Origin: Orobanche coerulescens
Taxonomy: Eukaryota; Streptophyta; Magnoliopsida; Lamiales; Orobanchaceae
Length of the DNA: 64,000 nucleotides
Assembly: GCA_033398695.1 (NCBI GenBank)
Contig: CM065801.1
Span: 105,889,170 to 105,953,169 of the forward strand
Reading direction: 5' to 3'
The translations under genes were made by a program, and so were the position numbers. Shown here piece by piece: positions 11,486-22,733 of this stretch (position 1 is the first letter of the stretch; each line of letters begins with the position of its first letter). The notes beneath the pieces were generated by a model, which was given only the letters and a program-made list of their open reading frames with translations, had not been told where the DNA came from and did no database searches.

Positions 11486-11806
11486 GGCTGTGGCACAAGG
11501 ATAGTGAGCCGCGGCACACACAAGTTGACACAAAAAGGCCAAACGAACTGTACTCTGTGCCACGGCACGACCTTACTGAGCCGCGGCACACCCGGTCCCT
11601 GAGTTGCGGCACATATGCACTGAGCCGCGGCACGCCAAATGTCCAAGAAATGCCCAGGAAGCTGTACTACGTGCCGCGGCACGGACCAAATGAGCCGCGG
11701 CACAACTACACTATGAGCCGCGGCACCTATATGCTGAGCCGCGGCTCACTTAAGCTGTGCCGCGGCCCCTGCTGCGAAGTTCAACAGCCCAGCACCCCTT
11801 TATAAC
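11486..11806 (+). promoter_or_regulatory. Internal promoter: CCGCGG array followed by TATA box
   Basis: About ten CCGCGGCAC or one-step variants lie between 11486 and 11768, including a perfect 12-bp GTGCCGCGGCAC near 11680. A TATA box (TTTATAACCC, 11799-11808) follows the last site by about 30 bp. The arrangement matches the one in this element's own LTR, but it sits inside the element ahead of the second ORF. This is inferred to drive a separate transcript for the ORF at 12453. Confidence 0.55.
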
Positions 11807-11923
11807 CCGATCGGCCGACACACCAGGTAAGTTTCCTTCACTCCTTCGCGCAAAGCTCGGACGATCTCGCTCGGACAACCCTTCGAAATTCTTCTTCTTC
11901 TTGCATTCTTCAATCCAAGCAAG

Positions 11924-12442
11924 GTAATTCTCATCTCTTAATCCTAATTGCTACATAATTTGAAAAGTGAGGTGATGTTCCTTATTCATGATTTGAATAT
12001 GTTGTTAGTTTATTTCAAAGTTCTATCAAAATTTAGTTCGGATATGAAATTATTGATTGATTATTGATGGTATTTGTTGATTATGAATGAATTGTTGATG
12101 TTAATTGTCGTTTGACATGACTATCGATTTATGTTGTTATTTTTGGGGATTGGATTTAGCCATTATAATCCTTGTTCTTCATTTAAACCCATGTATGTTA
12201 AGTGTTTGATAAAATGCGTCAATGAAAATTTTTGAGCCAAACGTTTTAAAACGATATGCAACGAATTTGATTATCGAATTACATTGTACCCGAGCCCTTA
12301 CATCATGTTTAAATTTGAAAGCTCAGCCTTAATTTCCTCTTACGATGGTGCAAGACTCTATAATCACGTTTAGCGTATCTTAAGTCGAGAGTGGTCTGGT
12401 TTGCCTTTAAGGTCGTGTAATTTTCGGTGTTTATCTTTTCAG
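11924..12442 (+). other. Probable 5'UTR intron of the second ORF
   Basis: The donor is CCAAGCAAG|GTAATTC (11923/11924). The acceptor is TTTATCTTTTCAG|AAACC, with exon 2 beginning at 12443. The segment is AT-rich with no long ORF. Exon 1 would run from about 11830, 30 bp after the TATA box. The spliced leader brings the ATG at 12453 within about 105 nt of the start site. An alternative donor CAG|GTAAGT at 11826/11827 is too close to the predicted start site. Confidence 0.5.
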
Positions 12443-12452
12443 AAACCTCGCC

Positions 12453-13755
12453 ATGGCTAGAAAAAGGAAGATTAGCACGAGGGCCAGGACACAATCATCC
12501 CTCACACGAGGGGAGACATCACAGAGCCGAGCCGAGTTAGAGTCTCACCAATTTTCCGATCCGGACATTCACAAAATATTCAATGAGAAAATCCGGCCTC
12601 GACCATTAATCCCGGAGCGGGGATTCACTCCCGCCCCCCAGGACGGTGAGCTTCTGACCATGATTTACGAGATGGGATGGGCTTGTTTCACTGCGCCTCC
12701 TGAACCGGCTGTGATCTCTATCGTCCAGGAGTTTTATGCTAGCGCTCTATTGCGACATATTCGGGCGGGGCAGATGATTGGGCCATCTGACACTCGGACT
12801 CAAGTCGTGGTCCGAGGCCACACTGTGGATTTTTCGGTGACCGCCATTCGGAGACTTTACGAGCTGCCAGTGGTGGACCAGACGGCATATACACGGAGTA
12901 TGAGTAGCCTCACGAAGGAGGCTTTGCTTGAGGCAGTCACACAGCCCGGTTCCGTATGGGAGACGCGCGCCCCGGGTTCTTCAGCCTTCAACTTTAAGAG
13001 TTCGCGCCTCAGTTGGCTCGGGCGAGCCTGGTTATACTTCCTCTGCGCACGGGTCAATCCTACCTCGTAGATCCGCTCAGTCTTACTCTCTCGGGCCCGA
13101 CTACTTTCTGCTATCACTACCGGGCTCAGATTCGATGTGGCCCCTCATCTGGTCCGATCTATCCTTCAGTGCATTCAAGGAGGGGCCAAGACGGGGCTGA
13201 AGCACCCATCTCTCATTTGCGCTCTATGTCGCCAGTCGGGCATGACTTGGTCGGATGATGAGCGAATGCTAGCACCCCAGGGTCCGATTGATCATCGCAT
13301 TATTTCTCACTTTGACCAGTGGGGTAGAGCGCCGGCACATGCTCGGGGACGAGGATTTCTTCTTGACGAGGCACATGAGCAGTCCCCCGAGCCTCTTCTT
13401 CTGACGCATGAGCAGGCGGAGTCCAGCCCGCCACCCGAGAGAGCACCTCCAGACGATGTTTGACAGCCTGAGAGAGGAGATGAGGAGAGAGAAAGATAGC
13501 CACCTAGCTGCCCTGAGAGAGGAGATGCGGACAGAGAGAGAGAGCCTCCTCGCAGCTGTCCGGGAGGATATGAGAGAGCAGGCCCTCTGGGCCAATCGAC
13601 GTGCGGAGAGGAGCCTGTCAGCGAGAGATGCTTACCACCAGGATTACCTTGCTGCGTGGACGAGCCATGTACTGCACCCGAATGGGCCATTGATTCCACC
13701 AGTTAGGCCATCCACACCACCCTCCTCGCCGGACGAGGCCGGCACCAGTTCATGA
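12453..13755 (+). pseudogene. Second ORF with Transposase_32-type (plant transposon protein) domain, broken
   Basis: The start is ATG in a good context (CGCCATGGCT), 11 nt after the predicted splice acceptor. A basic N-terminus (MARKRKISTRARTQSS) suggests a nuclear or RNA-binding role. The PF20167-like domain spans about 12660-13260, with ISIVQEFYASAL, VVRGHTVDFSVTAIRRLYEL and HPSLICALCRQSGMTWSDDE. One in-frame TAG is at 13068-13070, again where CAG is plausible. A frame change near 13430-13460 leads to a Glu/Arg-rich coiled coil (MRREKDSHLAALREEMRTER) ending at 13755. ORFs of this kind accompany Athila/Tat-related elements and their function is unknown. Confidence 0.75.
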
Positions 13756-14903
13756 GCTAATATTAGGGGAGTACTTGACCTTTTCTCTTATTGCATATTT
13801 CTATCTATGTCCATTGAGGTCAATGTACGTCCTAAGTTTGGGGGGTTTACTTTTAGTTGCTTTTTACTTATTTGTTTGCATTTTTCGTTATTTTTCGTTA
13901 TTTTTTACGCTAGCCTTGCTTGTCTTAAATTTATTTGCATTCATGTATTTTTCGTGCTTCTTTGTGTAAAACTGATGTTATGATATTGATTTCTCTTTGA
14001 AGAAACGGTTGAGTTTTGGTCGAGTTTGCAGCCAGCGATATCTGTTTCCGTTGAGTATTCATTTAGGTCTGAAATTTTTTCGTTTTTGTAGAAATCTTAG
14101 CAGATAAGAAAGGAGACATACGTGTTTTCAAATCACCGTCTATACGTTTGGTTACACTTTTCGCGTAGCTAGTCGTCCAGTAACATGAGTCTTGTTGGCA
14201 CTTAAATTGAGTTTAGAGTCGGACAGTTTTTCCCAAAAAGTCGAGATATTATACATATTCTATGATGGGAAGTTTAGTAACCGGGGGTATTCACGTGACC
14301 CGTTGTTTACTCTCGCATAAAACAGCAACCTTGACGTGCGGGAATTGCTATTCGAGTTTTTTTTCTCCGCTGTAGAGGGGGACTTAGTAACTAGAAGCAT
14401 CCATGTGCCCCATGAGTGTCTTTTACGTCAAACGGTTCCCCAATACATGAGAATGGAATTCCACCCTAGGATTATCCCGATGAAACATCCCGAGATCCGA
14501 ACATAGTGGTTAACTCGAATCTTTATTATGATCATACATAAGGGAATGTTGTCTGAGGATTATTTTCGACGATGAAACTCATGAATTTTTGCCACTAGAC
14601 TGTGGAACTGAGCGAGTTAGCTTATTTACTCTAACCCTTCATATTGGCGGTCGGTTAAATTCACGTTTGTTAATCTTTGAGCTTGATTTTCTTCATGAAT
14701 GATTGATTAGCACTAAAAATGGTTACTTTGTGGAATCAGTGTCCTTGTTGTGACTCACTAATACGATACTCGTATTATTCTTTGAGATTTTCAGGGTAGT
14801 ATTGATTAAGTTGAACACTATGTATTTGCACGATCATTCACGATACTTCTTATTTGAATTGATTTTTGCTTGAGGACAAGCAAAGGCTCAAGTTTGGGGG
14901 TAT
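13756..14903 (+). other. Athila-like 3' untranslated region with two PPT-like tracts
   Basis: This is long non-coding sequence. A first purine tract (AAGTTTGGGGGG, about 13834-13845) follows the ORF by 80 bp. The terminal one (CTCAAGTTTGGGGGTATT, about 14888-14904) abuts the 3' LTR and would prime plus-strand synthesis. The rest is AT-rich without ORFs. A run of CTTATTTACT / GATTATTATG blocks shows no clear periodicity. Confidence 0.7.
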
Positions 14904-16187
14904 TTGTTAGGCGTATTTTTATGCTCTTATTTATCATTATTTTATATCCATTTTAAGTCCAAATCTGCATAAATGAGCTTTTAATGCACTATCTTTGTAT
15001 GTTTTGTAGGAAATTGGATTCCGGAAGATCGAACGACGAAAAATGGGCGAAAACAACAGTTTTTGGTCCGGAGCCGCGGCACACGCGCGGCACACAGAGG
15101 CATCGAGCACACTGTACTGGGGGCCGCGGCACACACTTACTGAGCCGCGGCCCATGAAGAAAAATGCGCCCAGGTATAAGGCGCTGAGCATTAGGGGCCG
15201 CGGCACAGCTTAAGTGAGCCGCGGCCCGTGGGGCGGTTTTGCTGATTTTGCCGCGTTTCTTTGCCGTTTCTGAAGCCCGTTTTCGACCAAATTCATGGAC
15301 GCGTTTTGGAGACGAATGATGGTTATAAATAGGGATTTAAGGTCTGAGGAGGGAAGATCATCGAGGATCATCAAGGAGAAGCAGAAAACACCAAGGAGCA
15401 GAGAGCGGAAGCTAGAGAATGGAGGAATCCAAGTTCTTCGACTGTGTTTGATTTCTATTAAGCTTTCTTTTATTCGTTGTGTATTCTTATTTTCTAGCAT
15501 GTCAGGCTAGAAGCCTAGTCTAGGATTTTGATGAAACCGAGGTTTTGATGAATTAACTTTTGATTTTGCATTATCGATTTAATTCCCTTTTCTATTGAGT
15601 TTTCCCCAATTGTTCTTAATGCTTTCAATTGTGTGGCCTATAATTGAATTGTTTTGTTTACGCAACTCGAATCGGGAGAGGAGAGTTGGTAGGAAAAATT
15701 GGTGAGAATCGTTTTATCTTGTGAGATAGGAATATACTCATAGGAATTATGTGGCCTTTCTGAAGATTTCGTGCTTTTGCCTATTGTCGAATTAATCCAC
15801 CTAGGAATAGAGTGTATTATTCGCCTTAGATAATTCTATTGACCTCGGGAGAGGCGGTAGAGTATTTTAGCAACATTCGCCTTCAATAAATTGGGAAATC
15901 ATTAAATTCATATAATCAAGAGTAATTCGGATAAACCGAGGTGGATTCACAATCCTAGATTAATTCCTTATTTGATCTTCTTCCTTTGAACAATCGATTC
16001 TACTATTTCTTTGCTTTTATTAATTTTTTTAATTATTACTTGCACCTCAAATTTCGACAGTTCAAATAAAATTAGAATACGCATAAATCGGTAATTAGTA
16101 AGTCAGTCCTCGTGGGAACGATATCTTACTTAACACTTTATTACTTGTTTACGACAACGTGCACTTGCGTTCACCGAAATTCGCAAC
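14904..16187 (+). repeat. Athila-like 3' LTR
   Basis: Aligns over its whole length with 7231-8535, with few substitutions and one ~20-bp array shortening near 15080. The similarity indicates a fairly recent insertion. It ends TTCGCAAC and is followed by ACTAG, the right target duplication. Confidence 0.9.
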
Positions 16188-16192
16188 ACTAG

Positions 16193-17979
16193 CGTTTCCA
16201 AAATCATTTTTTTTCAAAGGTGGTTTTCATTTTTAAAAACCTATCGTTCCTGTTTGCAGTCCGAGAATATATGTATAATGTTCGCACTTTCGTTAGGGTG
16301 TTAATCGCAGAGTTGTGATTGAATTGGTGGTGTGAGCGCTGAGTCGTTCGCCATGCAATTGTTGTATTAGCCCTCGGTGAGAGGTGTGATGTTGATCTTT
16401 AATGTTGTCATTTCGCGGTGATTTGCGTGCTATCACACATGTGCGAGCTGTTAAAGCTTGGGTTTGTACGTTGTGTAAATGTGTGATTGTTCATGATGTT
16501 TTGTGATTATGTGTTGATTATCGTTCGGGCCATTGAGATCGCCGAACGGTGCCGTCATTTCTGTGATGTTGATATATGTGTTGCTTTATGATAATAATCA
16601 TCGTATGTGTTGCGTGTTATGATTTTCTATTGTGCTGAGTTGGCATCTCCGGTTTGTTGTTTTGCGATGTTATATATTCCATTATACCTAGCAGTTGTAT
16701 TTTCGGTATGCCGAGCCGAGGTGCTTCAAACGTATTGTGCCGGGGGCATGTACGTGCAACTGTCCTTCTCGTCAGTAACGCTTTTCAAGTGTTGACTCGA
16801 GGGACACAGAATTCATTTTTGCGAATTGGTTACCGAGACTTTTTGAGTTCGCACTTTAGCACAGATATCAGGATCGGCTCTGAGAATACCATGGGAGATA
16901 TTTCTGTCAGTTGCTTGTTGTGTCGTCACCTTGATTTCGTTGTTGTGAGTTTCAGGGACAACATTTCTTTTATAAGAGGTCGAATGTAATACCCGTATTG
17001 TTTTTCGACTTCTGCATTTCCTCTTTCTCAGGTCTATCGACTCGCTCGTGTTTGTTGATACTTTCTGGACCTATTCTGTATTTCGGTTTCATCGGTCGAA
17101 CGAGCCATGATCTTGTTTTGGGGTCGATCTGGTTATCGCTGTGACTTTTCCGAGTTCGGTTCGGTTCTTGTGAACCTTGTTCGGAAGTAATATCTTTTGG
17201 TTCTACTAGTTCTTTTGATGTCTTGGGTTGAAGTGTGGACTTCAGAGTCATTGTTCGACCGTTGTCATTCAATCATTGTTGTTCAATCGTTGTTGTTTGA
17301 TCGTTGTTACTCGATCATTGCTTTTTGATCGTTGTTGTACCATCATTGTTTTTTGATCGTTGTTATTCTATCGTTGTTGTTCGGTCATTGTTGTTCGATC
17401 GTTGTTGTTCGATCGGGGTTGTCTGACTGTTGTTGCCTGATCTCGTACCATGAAGAATTGTCGTTCACTGTTAGTCAGCTGTTTCTAGTGTGGCCACGTG
17501 GGTCACTGAGCTGTGCATTGCGAGACGGTAGCTGAGATATTTGGGGATCGAGGCTGCGTCTCTGCTCCAAAAGGGCACAGAGATGCCTAGTATGGTTTTT
17601 GAGGATTTCGGTGTAGTCCGAATTGTTTGTGATTGTCCATGTGGATCGTTTTGTGTTTATTTTCTGTTTTCTCGACTGTGCGTGTTTCCTTGTAACAAGT
17701 GCTTTGTGTTTTGTGATTGTTCGGATAATTGACTTGATTGTATTATCTGTTTGATGACGCTTGTCACTTTTTGGTTTTATTATGTCTCTACCGGTGGCGT
17801 TGTGTTGGTCGCCGTGGAGCGTGTTTTCACGTCGTTTGTTCCTTTGTGTTGCTTGTAACGTTTTGCCGTTGGGCGTGAGTTTTGGTTCTTGTGTATCTTG
17901 TTGAGTTTTCCTGGCGGGATATTGCTTCTCCCTACTTGTTTTAAGTTTCGGGACGAAACTTCTTTTAAGGAGGGTAGTA
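16193..17979 (+). other. LARD-A internal region, right part, ending in PPT
   Basis: Continues the LARD internal sequence from the Athila insertion point (compare 54401-56405). It is non-coding. Near 16950-17000 it holds a worn PPT-plus-LTR-start cassette (AGGGACAACATTTC...TGTAATACCCG). The true PPT (TTTTAAGGAGGGTAGTA, 17963-17979) abuts the 3' LTR and is preceded by GTTTCGGGACGAAACTTC, itself an inverted repeat. Confidence 0.65.
17270..17415 (+). repeat. 14-bp tandem array, GATCGTTGTTGTTY type, in LARD-A
   Basis: Successive units of about 14 bp (GATC or a variant, then RTTGTTRTTY) make about ten imperfect copies. The same array is longer and cleaner in LARD-B (55432-55672). Confidence 0.75.
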
Positions 17980-20619
17980 TGTAATATCCGCAATTTCGAT
18001 TTCCGATAATTTTCTTTTTTTTGCGGGAGTCCATTTTTACGACTCTCTTCTGACCGTTTCGCCATTCTGAGAATGTTTAATTCTACACTTTTTGTCATCC
18101 GAGTTCGTTTCAGTATCGTTTTGTTGAGTTCCGTGTCATTAATCGACTTTTCCACGTGTGAGTTCGACATTGTAAAATCACCATAAATTCTTGGAAACTC
18201 CAAAATTTCTGAATCTTTCCAATATTATAGAGCATCAAGTTAGATTTTCAATGGTTCAAATGGTGAGTCAATCGGAGTCCGGACAGAGAAGTTATGGTCG
18301 AAATAGCTAAGATTGCACCATGTGCCTTTTTGGTGCTGGAGCGGGCTGTACCGCGGGCCGCGGCACACTCGACCCGGGCCACGGCACACGGGCTTTTTCT
18401 GCACTTTTTCAGCAGATTTTCGAGGAGAAACATTCATTTTCTCCTCTCTTCTTCCTCCTACCATCCTAGGCGATTCTAAGGGCGATTTTGGGCGATTTGA
18501 GTGCTCCCAAACTTGTAGAGATCATCCACCTCAAGTCTTGTTGTAGATTTTCAACCTCTACTTGAATCCCTCATCCAAATTAAGGTATTTTGTCTTGAAC
18601 CCTTGTTTTTGTAGATTTGGGGATTTTCCTTTTTGATTTCGATTCCAATCCATTTTTGATCAATTAATTATTGTATAAACGTTGTTTTGAACTTGTTCTA
18701 CGGATTGGATACTCGTATCTTTGGTTCGTTCGACCCGAGGGGTGATTTCTTTGTTCTTGAAGGGTTTTGAACATTTAATGTTCGATTAAATGTTCGAATG
18801 AGTTCCCTTTGATAGTTTGTTGGGATTTCCGTTGTTTTCGGCCTTGATTCTCGTCGTAATCATGTTTTATTATTCCTTACGGAGGATTATAGGTACTCAA
18901 TGATTCCGATGTTGAATTCTGTTCGTGATTGATGATTCGTGTGTATTTTCCCGTAGTAATTTCGGTGCTATCGCGTTCTTGATAGTGTTTGGGAGTTCGG
19001 GGCTGTTCGACCGCATTCCATCCGTCGTCTTGTTGCGATCGTGGTTTCTAGGCAAGTACCTTGTCCATACAATTCTTGTTTTGTGAATATGATAATTAGT
19101 GATCGTCTCTATGTGTTTTTTTGACCGTATGATTTGAACTTCAAAAGATTCGGTTTAGCCTCGTTAAGGGCTCACTTTCAAAACGTGTGTGTTTTGTGAA
19201 TATTGTGCCCCGTGAATGATTAAGTAAACCCTATGAATTCGCTTGTTGTTGTTGTTGTTATGCTTTGATAATATATATACACATATTATCTCTTTTCGGT
19301 GCGTTATTGTTTGACGTGGTGTTTTGCTAAGTGTTGGTTGCATTAACTCATGATTTGATGTGTTTGTGATTGTGGCAAATGTGAAACCCTTGTTGTTGTG
19401 AACCCGATGCATTGATGATTTGACCACAAGGTTATCAATTCGGGTAGGTCTGGAGAGGGCTCCGAGAATCGTCACTTGCGAGTGCGATGTCACGATAACT
19501 TGTGAGTATGTTCGATTGATGTTTGACCGGGTAGGGACCTGTGTGGCCTCCGGCGGCGTGTACTTGCGAGTACAGCCAGTGTGTATGATTTGACCTAAGG
19601 TTATCTAATCAGGTAGGTCTGGAGAGGGCTCCGAGAATCAGTACTTGCGAGTACGATGTCAAGATAACTTATGGGTGGTTTGAGTTTGTTTCGCTAGCCA
19701 GCTCGGGAGGGTCCTTAGAGGCCTCGGGTGGGATTTGTGGCTTCGTCCCGGTCCTAGGCGATGCCTGTGCGTGTATGTTTTGTGAATGTGTTTGCTCACC
19801 TCGGGAGAGTTCGGCGGGGCCACGGAGGGAGTCCAATGGTATAGCCCTGGATTCACGAGTAAAACTTCACGAGTGCGTGTGTATTTTATGTCCGTCGAGG
19901 ACGCGTGATGTGGGTTTTAACCTTGTGTATTGTTGTTGGTTTCATTTTTGAAAATAAAACCTTTGGGCTGTGACCCCTGTTGATTTTGGAAAGAGAAGGA
20001 TTCGGTAATCCTAAATTGTTTTCTATTAAAACTCTCGATGGCATTTTAAACTGTTTTATAAATTGTTTCCCCTGATTGGTGATCTTTCGGTTTTGGAATG
20101 TTTTTCCCAAACTCTTTCCTCAGGAAGTACTTTTCGTTATGTTTGGCTTTTTGACGATTCCTGGTTATTGTTATTCGTGGAATGTGAATTGTATGGCTCG
20201 TATTTCTGTTTTATACTTGCACTAGCAAAACAGTGGAGTTTTGCTAACCCCCGAGTATTCGGGGGGTGGATGTCTATTTTTGCATTCAGGTTTTGGGAGC
20301 ATAACACAGGGTCGGCGCGAAGGATGATGAAAGATGATCGATACTAATCACATGAGGACCCGTACGTTGTTGTATTGGTTCAGTCATATTTTATTTCCGC
20401 TGCAGTATAATTAACCGTTGCACGAGAGCATTTTGTATTCGACCCCTGCGTGGACATGTATTGAGTTGTATGTATTTATTGAAAGACCAAATCGGCCTAC
20501 TGAGTCATTTTAGCCTTAAAGGCATTGTTGAGATGTTTGATGGTGTTTACCAGCCTGGTAGATCCTTGAGGAAAGGGTCTACAACGTGTAATATCCCTGA
20601 GCGGATTGGGGGTATTACA
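17980..20619 (+). repeat. LARD-A 3' LTR
   Basis: 2640 bp aligning with 3869-6510 with scattered substitutions and small indels, including one fewer GTT unit near 19250. It has the same CCGCGG pair (18351-18389) and the same inverted repeat near 20247-20268. Ends GGGGGTATTACA. Confidence 0.85.
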
Positions 20620-22733
20620 AGTAGTCACCTGCAGCCAAGAAGATCCATGCTAGAAAGTTAGTAGGTGTTTTCAAGCCCACCGTATTCACAAAGAGACTCT
20701 TCTTGCTGACTGGCCCAGCCCCTTCTCTCAACCAACATCGAGTGATCCACGAAATGTTACTGATCACTCCTCGAAGACCAAGGCCTATGAGAGCAAGAAG
20801 AAGCTCGTCAGCAAAAAGATATCTGTTCCCGACAGCAGCTCCCTTATAGCTGTTGAGAAGAAGAAGAAGAAGAAGAAGAAGAAGAAGAATAAGAAGAAGA
20901 AGAAGAAGAAGAAGAAGATGATGATGATGAAGACTAAAGAAGTCTTCCAAGTCAGAAGTTGTTCCTACATCACTTGAAGTGACTACAGCGGTCACTGAGA
21001 TAGTTCCTCCTATTGCACCATCGGCCACAGTAGCTGACCCACAGTACCTAAGCTTGTAATGGCTATGTTGGATGACTAGTTGTTTGTCAAGTTGGAAGGT
21101 ACTAGTGAATCGGATACCCCTTCGAAGCCGATAGCCACCACTCCTAACAGGGCCCCTACCCCTGTAAGGAGTCCCTCTCGCAACAAGGAATCCCACCCTG
21201 TCAGGGATCCCTCTCCTCAACAGGATCCCATAATTGTAGAGGATACCAACCGGATATTGGAACCCTCTAATGTTCGGAGTCCCTCCCCCACCAACATTAT
21301 TAATCAGATAGTTCTCTAAGTCTAGATCGATGAAGCATTCGAATGATTCAAAGTATAGAAAGCATACAGGGTCACCTCATACGACTCCCTGTATAATTGA
21401 GAGGACTGGAAGGAGGAAGGGCTATTTGTCCTGGAAGTCACGGACACCTAAAATGTCGAGGTCCTGATCAGATGGAGTGATCACTTTTGCCATGAGCTGA
21501 TCACATCATATTATGTGGCAAAAGAAAAGTCCCGATTGAAAGGGAACACATAGTTTGATGAAAAGACTTGGAGCTCGAGTCATCATTCAGATCCCGACTC
21601 AGATGGGGATGATGATGCCCTTCAAATAGGTCTGAGGATGAGCCGTGAAGATGCTCGCGAGGAACAGATTGTTAAGTCTAAGGCCGCCGAGGTCCAAGGG
21701 ATATCATCTGGTCAAGATGCACCAGATAAGCAATAGGAGAAACCATCATCTCCCTGCAAGGAGGAATCAGTCCCTCCGACTGGAGAAGATGAATCTCGCA
21801 CCGTCCAACAGAAGAATTCAGTCCCTTCTATGGAACAGGCGGAAGCTGAGAGCCAACAGCCTGAATCCGTCCCTCTTGTACAACAAGCTAAAGACACTGA
21901 GAAGAGGCAGGAGGAATCAGCCCCTTCAGTCTCCCAGACAGAAACACCGGCTGAACCAACCGAGGTTCCACCTCCCGAACAGGTATCGACTTTACAGGTT
22001 CACCATCCGAATCAGATAAGGATTTCTAAGCTGATAAAATATCCTAAAATCCAAACCATAATGTCGTCGACAAATAGCTAGGAGAGCCTTTTGACTCCAA
22101 AATTTCTCATCCCACTCTCCCGGCACTGAAGCTAGAATAGAGCAACTTCAGCAAATCGGTTGCCAAACCATATTCTTATAGGATGCTGTCAAAGCCCTAT
22201 ATGATGTCGGCAAAGAACTCGACTGGATGCACGAAACTGCTCAGAATGAACTCACTAAGCTGCTAAGAGCTATGCATGATGTTGAAGAAGCATTTTGCTT
22301 CATGTCGAACGCCTTATGGTATGCACTAAACCAGCTTATACAGCATCAGGAGAGAATCCTGAAGCAAGAGCAAGAAAAATTGAGAGTTGCGAAAGCCAAG
22401 TCGGTCGCCTCCCTTGAGTACACTGGATCCAGATTCACTACTCATGATCAGAAAATTGATGACCTAACAGTAGTGGTTGCCAGTCTGGTGGACTCATTGA
22501 AAGATCCTAAAGACAAGCAGGTTGAATCAATGGATATTCTTTGGGATATTCATGGTAAAGTCTCTAAGCTTGATAATACCAAAAGGGAGAAGAGGCTCGT
22601 GAGGCTGTAAGGAGATGGAGGATGGAGAAGGAAAAAGAGATGGAAGCCATACTGGATGACAGTGTTGCTGCATCCATCGAAATACTGGCAGACCCAGGCC
22701 AGGTCAAGGAGCAAGAGGATACAGGGTAACTGG
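20620..22733 (+). pseudogene. X family ORF, plus copy, second part (many stops)
   Basis: Homologous to 1620-1 on the other strand. It has the Lys-rich linker, then the Pro/Ser region (open 21080-21319: ATTPNRAPTPVRSPS), an acidic region, SQTETPAEPTEVPPPEQV, and a coiled-coil tail (open 22227-22610: DVEEAFCFMSNALWYALNQL). Where the other copy reads QVQIEEAFEHF, this copy has stops in place of both Gln codons. Another Gln (TQNVE) and a Trp codon are also stops, so C-to-T or G-to-A changes dominate. It ends abruptly at a copia LTR start (22734). Function unknown. Confidence 0.6.
20855..20930 (+). repeat. (GAA)n/(GAT)n microsatellite inside X
   Basis: A run of GAA units interrupted once by TAA, then four ATG/GAT units. 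It lies in the Lys-rich linker of X, where the minus copy has a short lysine run, and reads as poly-Lys in the X frame. It is an expansion by slippage. Confidence 0.9.

Larger units (their letters stand above)
7231..16187 (+). mobile_element. Athila-like Ty3/gypsy element inserted in LARD-A
   Basis: Two LTRs (7231-8535, 14904-16187) bound the element. A 5-bp target duplication ACTAG flanks it (7226-7230 and 16188-16192). The primer site matches the tRNA-Asp site typical of Athila/Tat elements. The order is gag-protease, a short tail after a large deletion, a hairpin, an internal promoter array, a Transposase_32-type ORF, a long 3' UTR, a PPT and the 3' LTR. Reverse transcriptase, RNase H and most of integrase are absent, so this copy cannot move by itself. 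LARD-B at about 54391-54400 shows the same site without the insertion. Confidence 0.9.
3869..20619 (+). mobile_element. LARD-A: non-coding LTR retrotransposon, split by an Athila-like element
   Basis: Two LTRs (3869-6510 and 17980-20619, 2642 and 2640 bp) start TGTAATATCC and end GGGGGTGTTACA / GGGGGTATTACA. A tRNA-iMet-type primer site follows the 5' LTR and a purine-rich tract precedes the 3' LTR. With the nested 7231-16192 segment removed, the internal region is about 2.5 kb and has no recognisable gag or pol. It is therefore a large retrotransposon derivative that needs enzymes from another element. The 3' end (GGGACGAAACTT...AAGGAGGGTAG) resembles the chromodomain-to-PPT region of chromovirus gypsy elements, which suggests the parent lineage. 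The flanks (ATCAG before, AGTAG after) are not a clean 5-bp duplication. Confidence 0.8.

Noticed and set aside
11826..11832. Splice donor CAG|GTAAGT in the Athila internal promoter
   Set aside because: It is a strong donor, but only about 20-27 bp after the TATA box, so at or before the predicted start site. The donor at 11923/11924 fits better.
20615..21220. 201-codon minus-strand ORF with a long Leu run
   Set aside because: It is the complement of the X remnant. The Leu run is the (GAA)n microsatellite read backwards.
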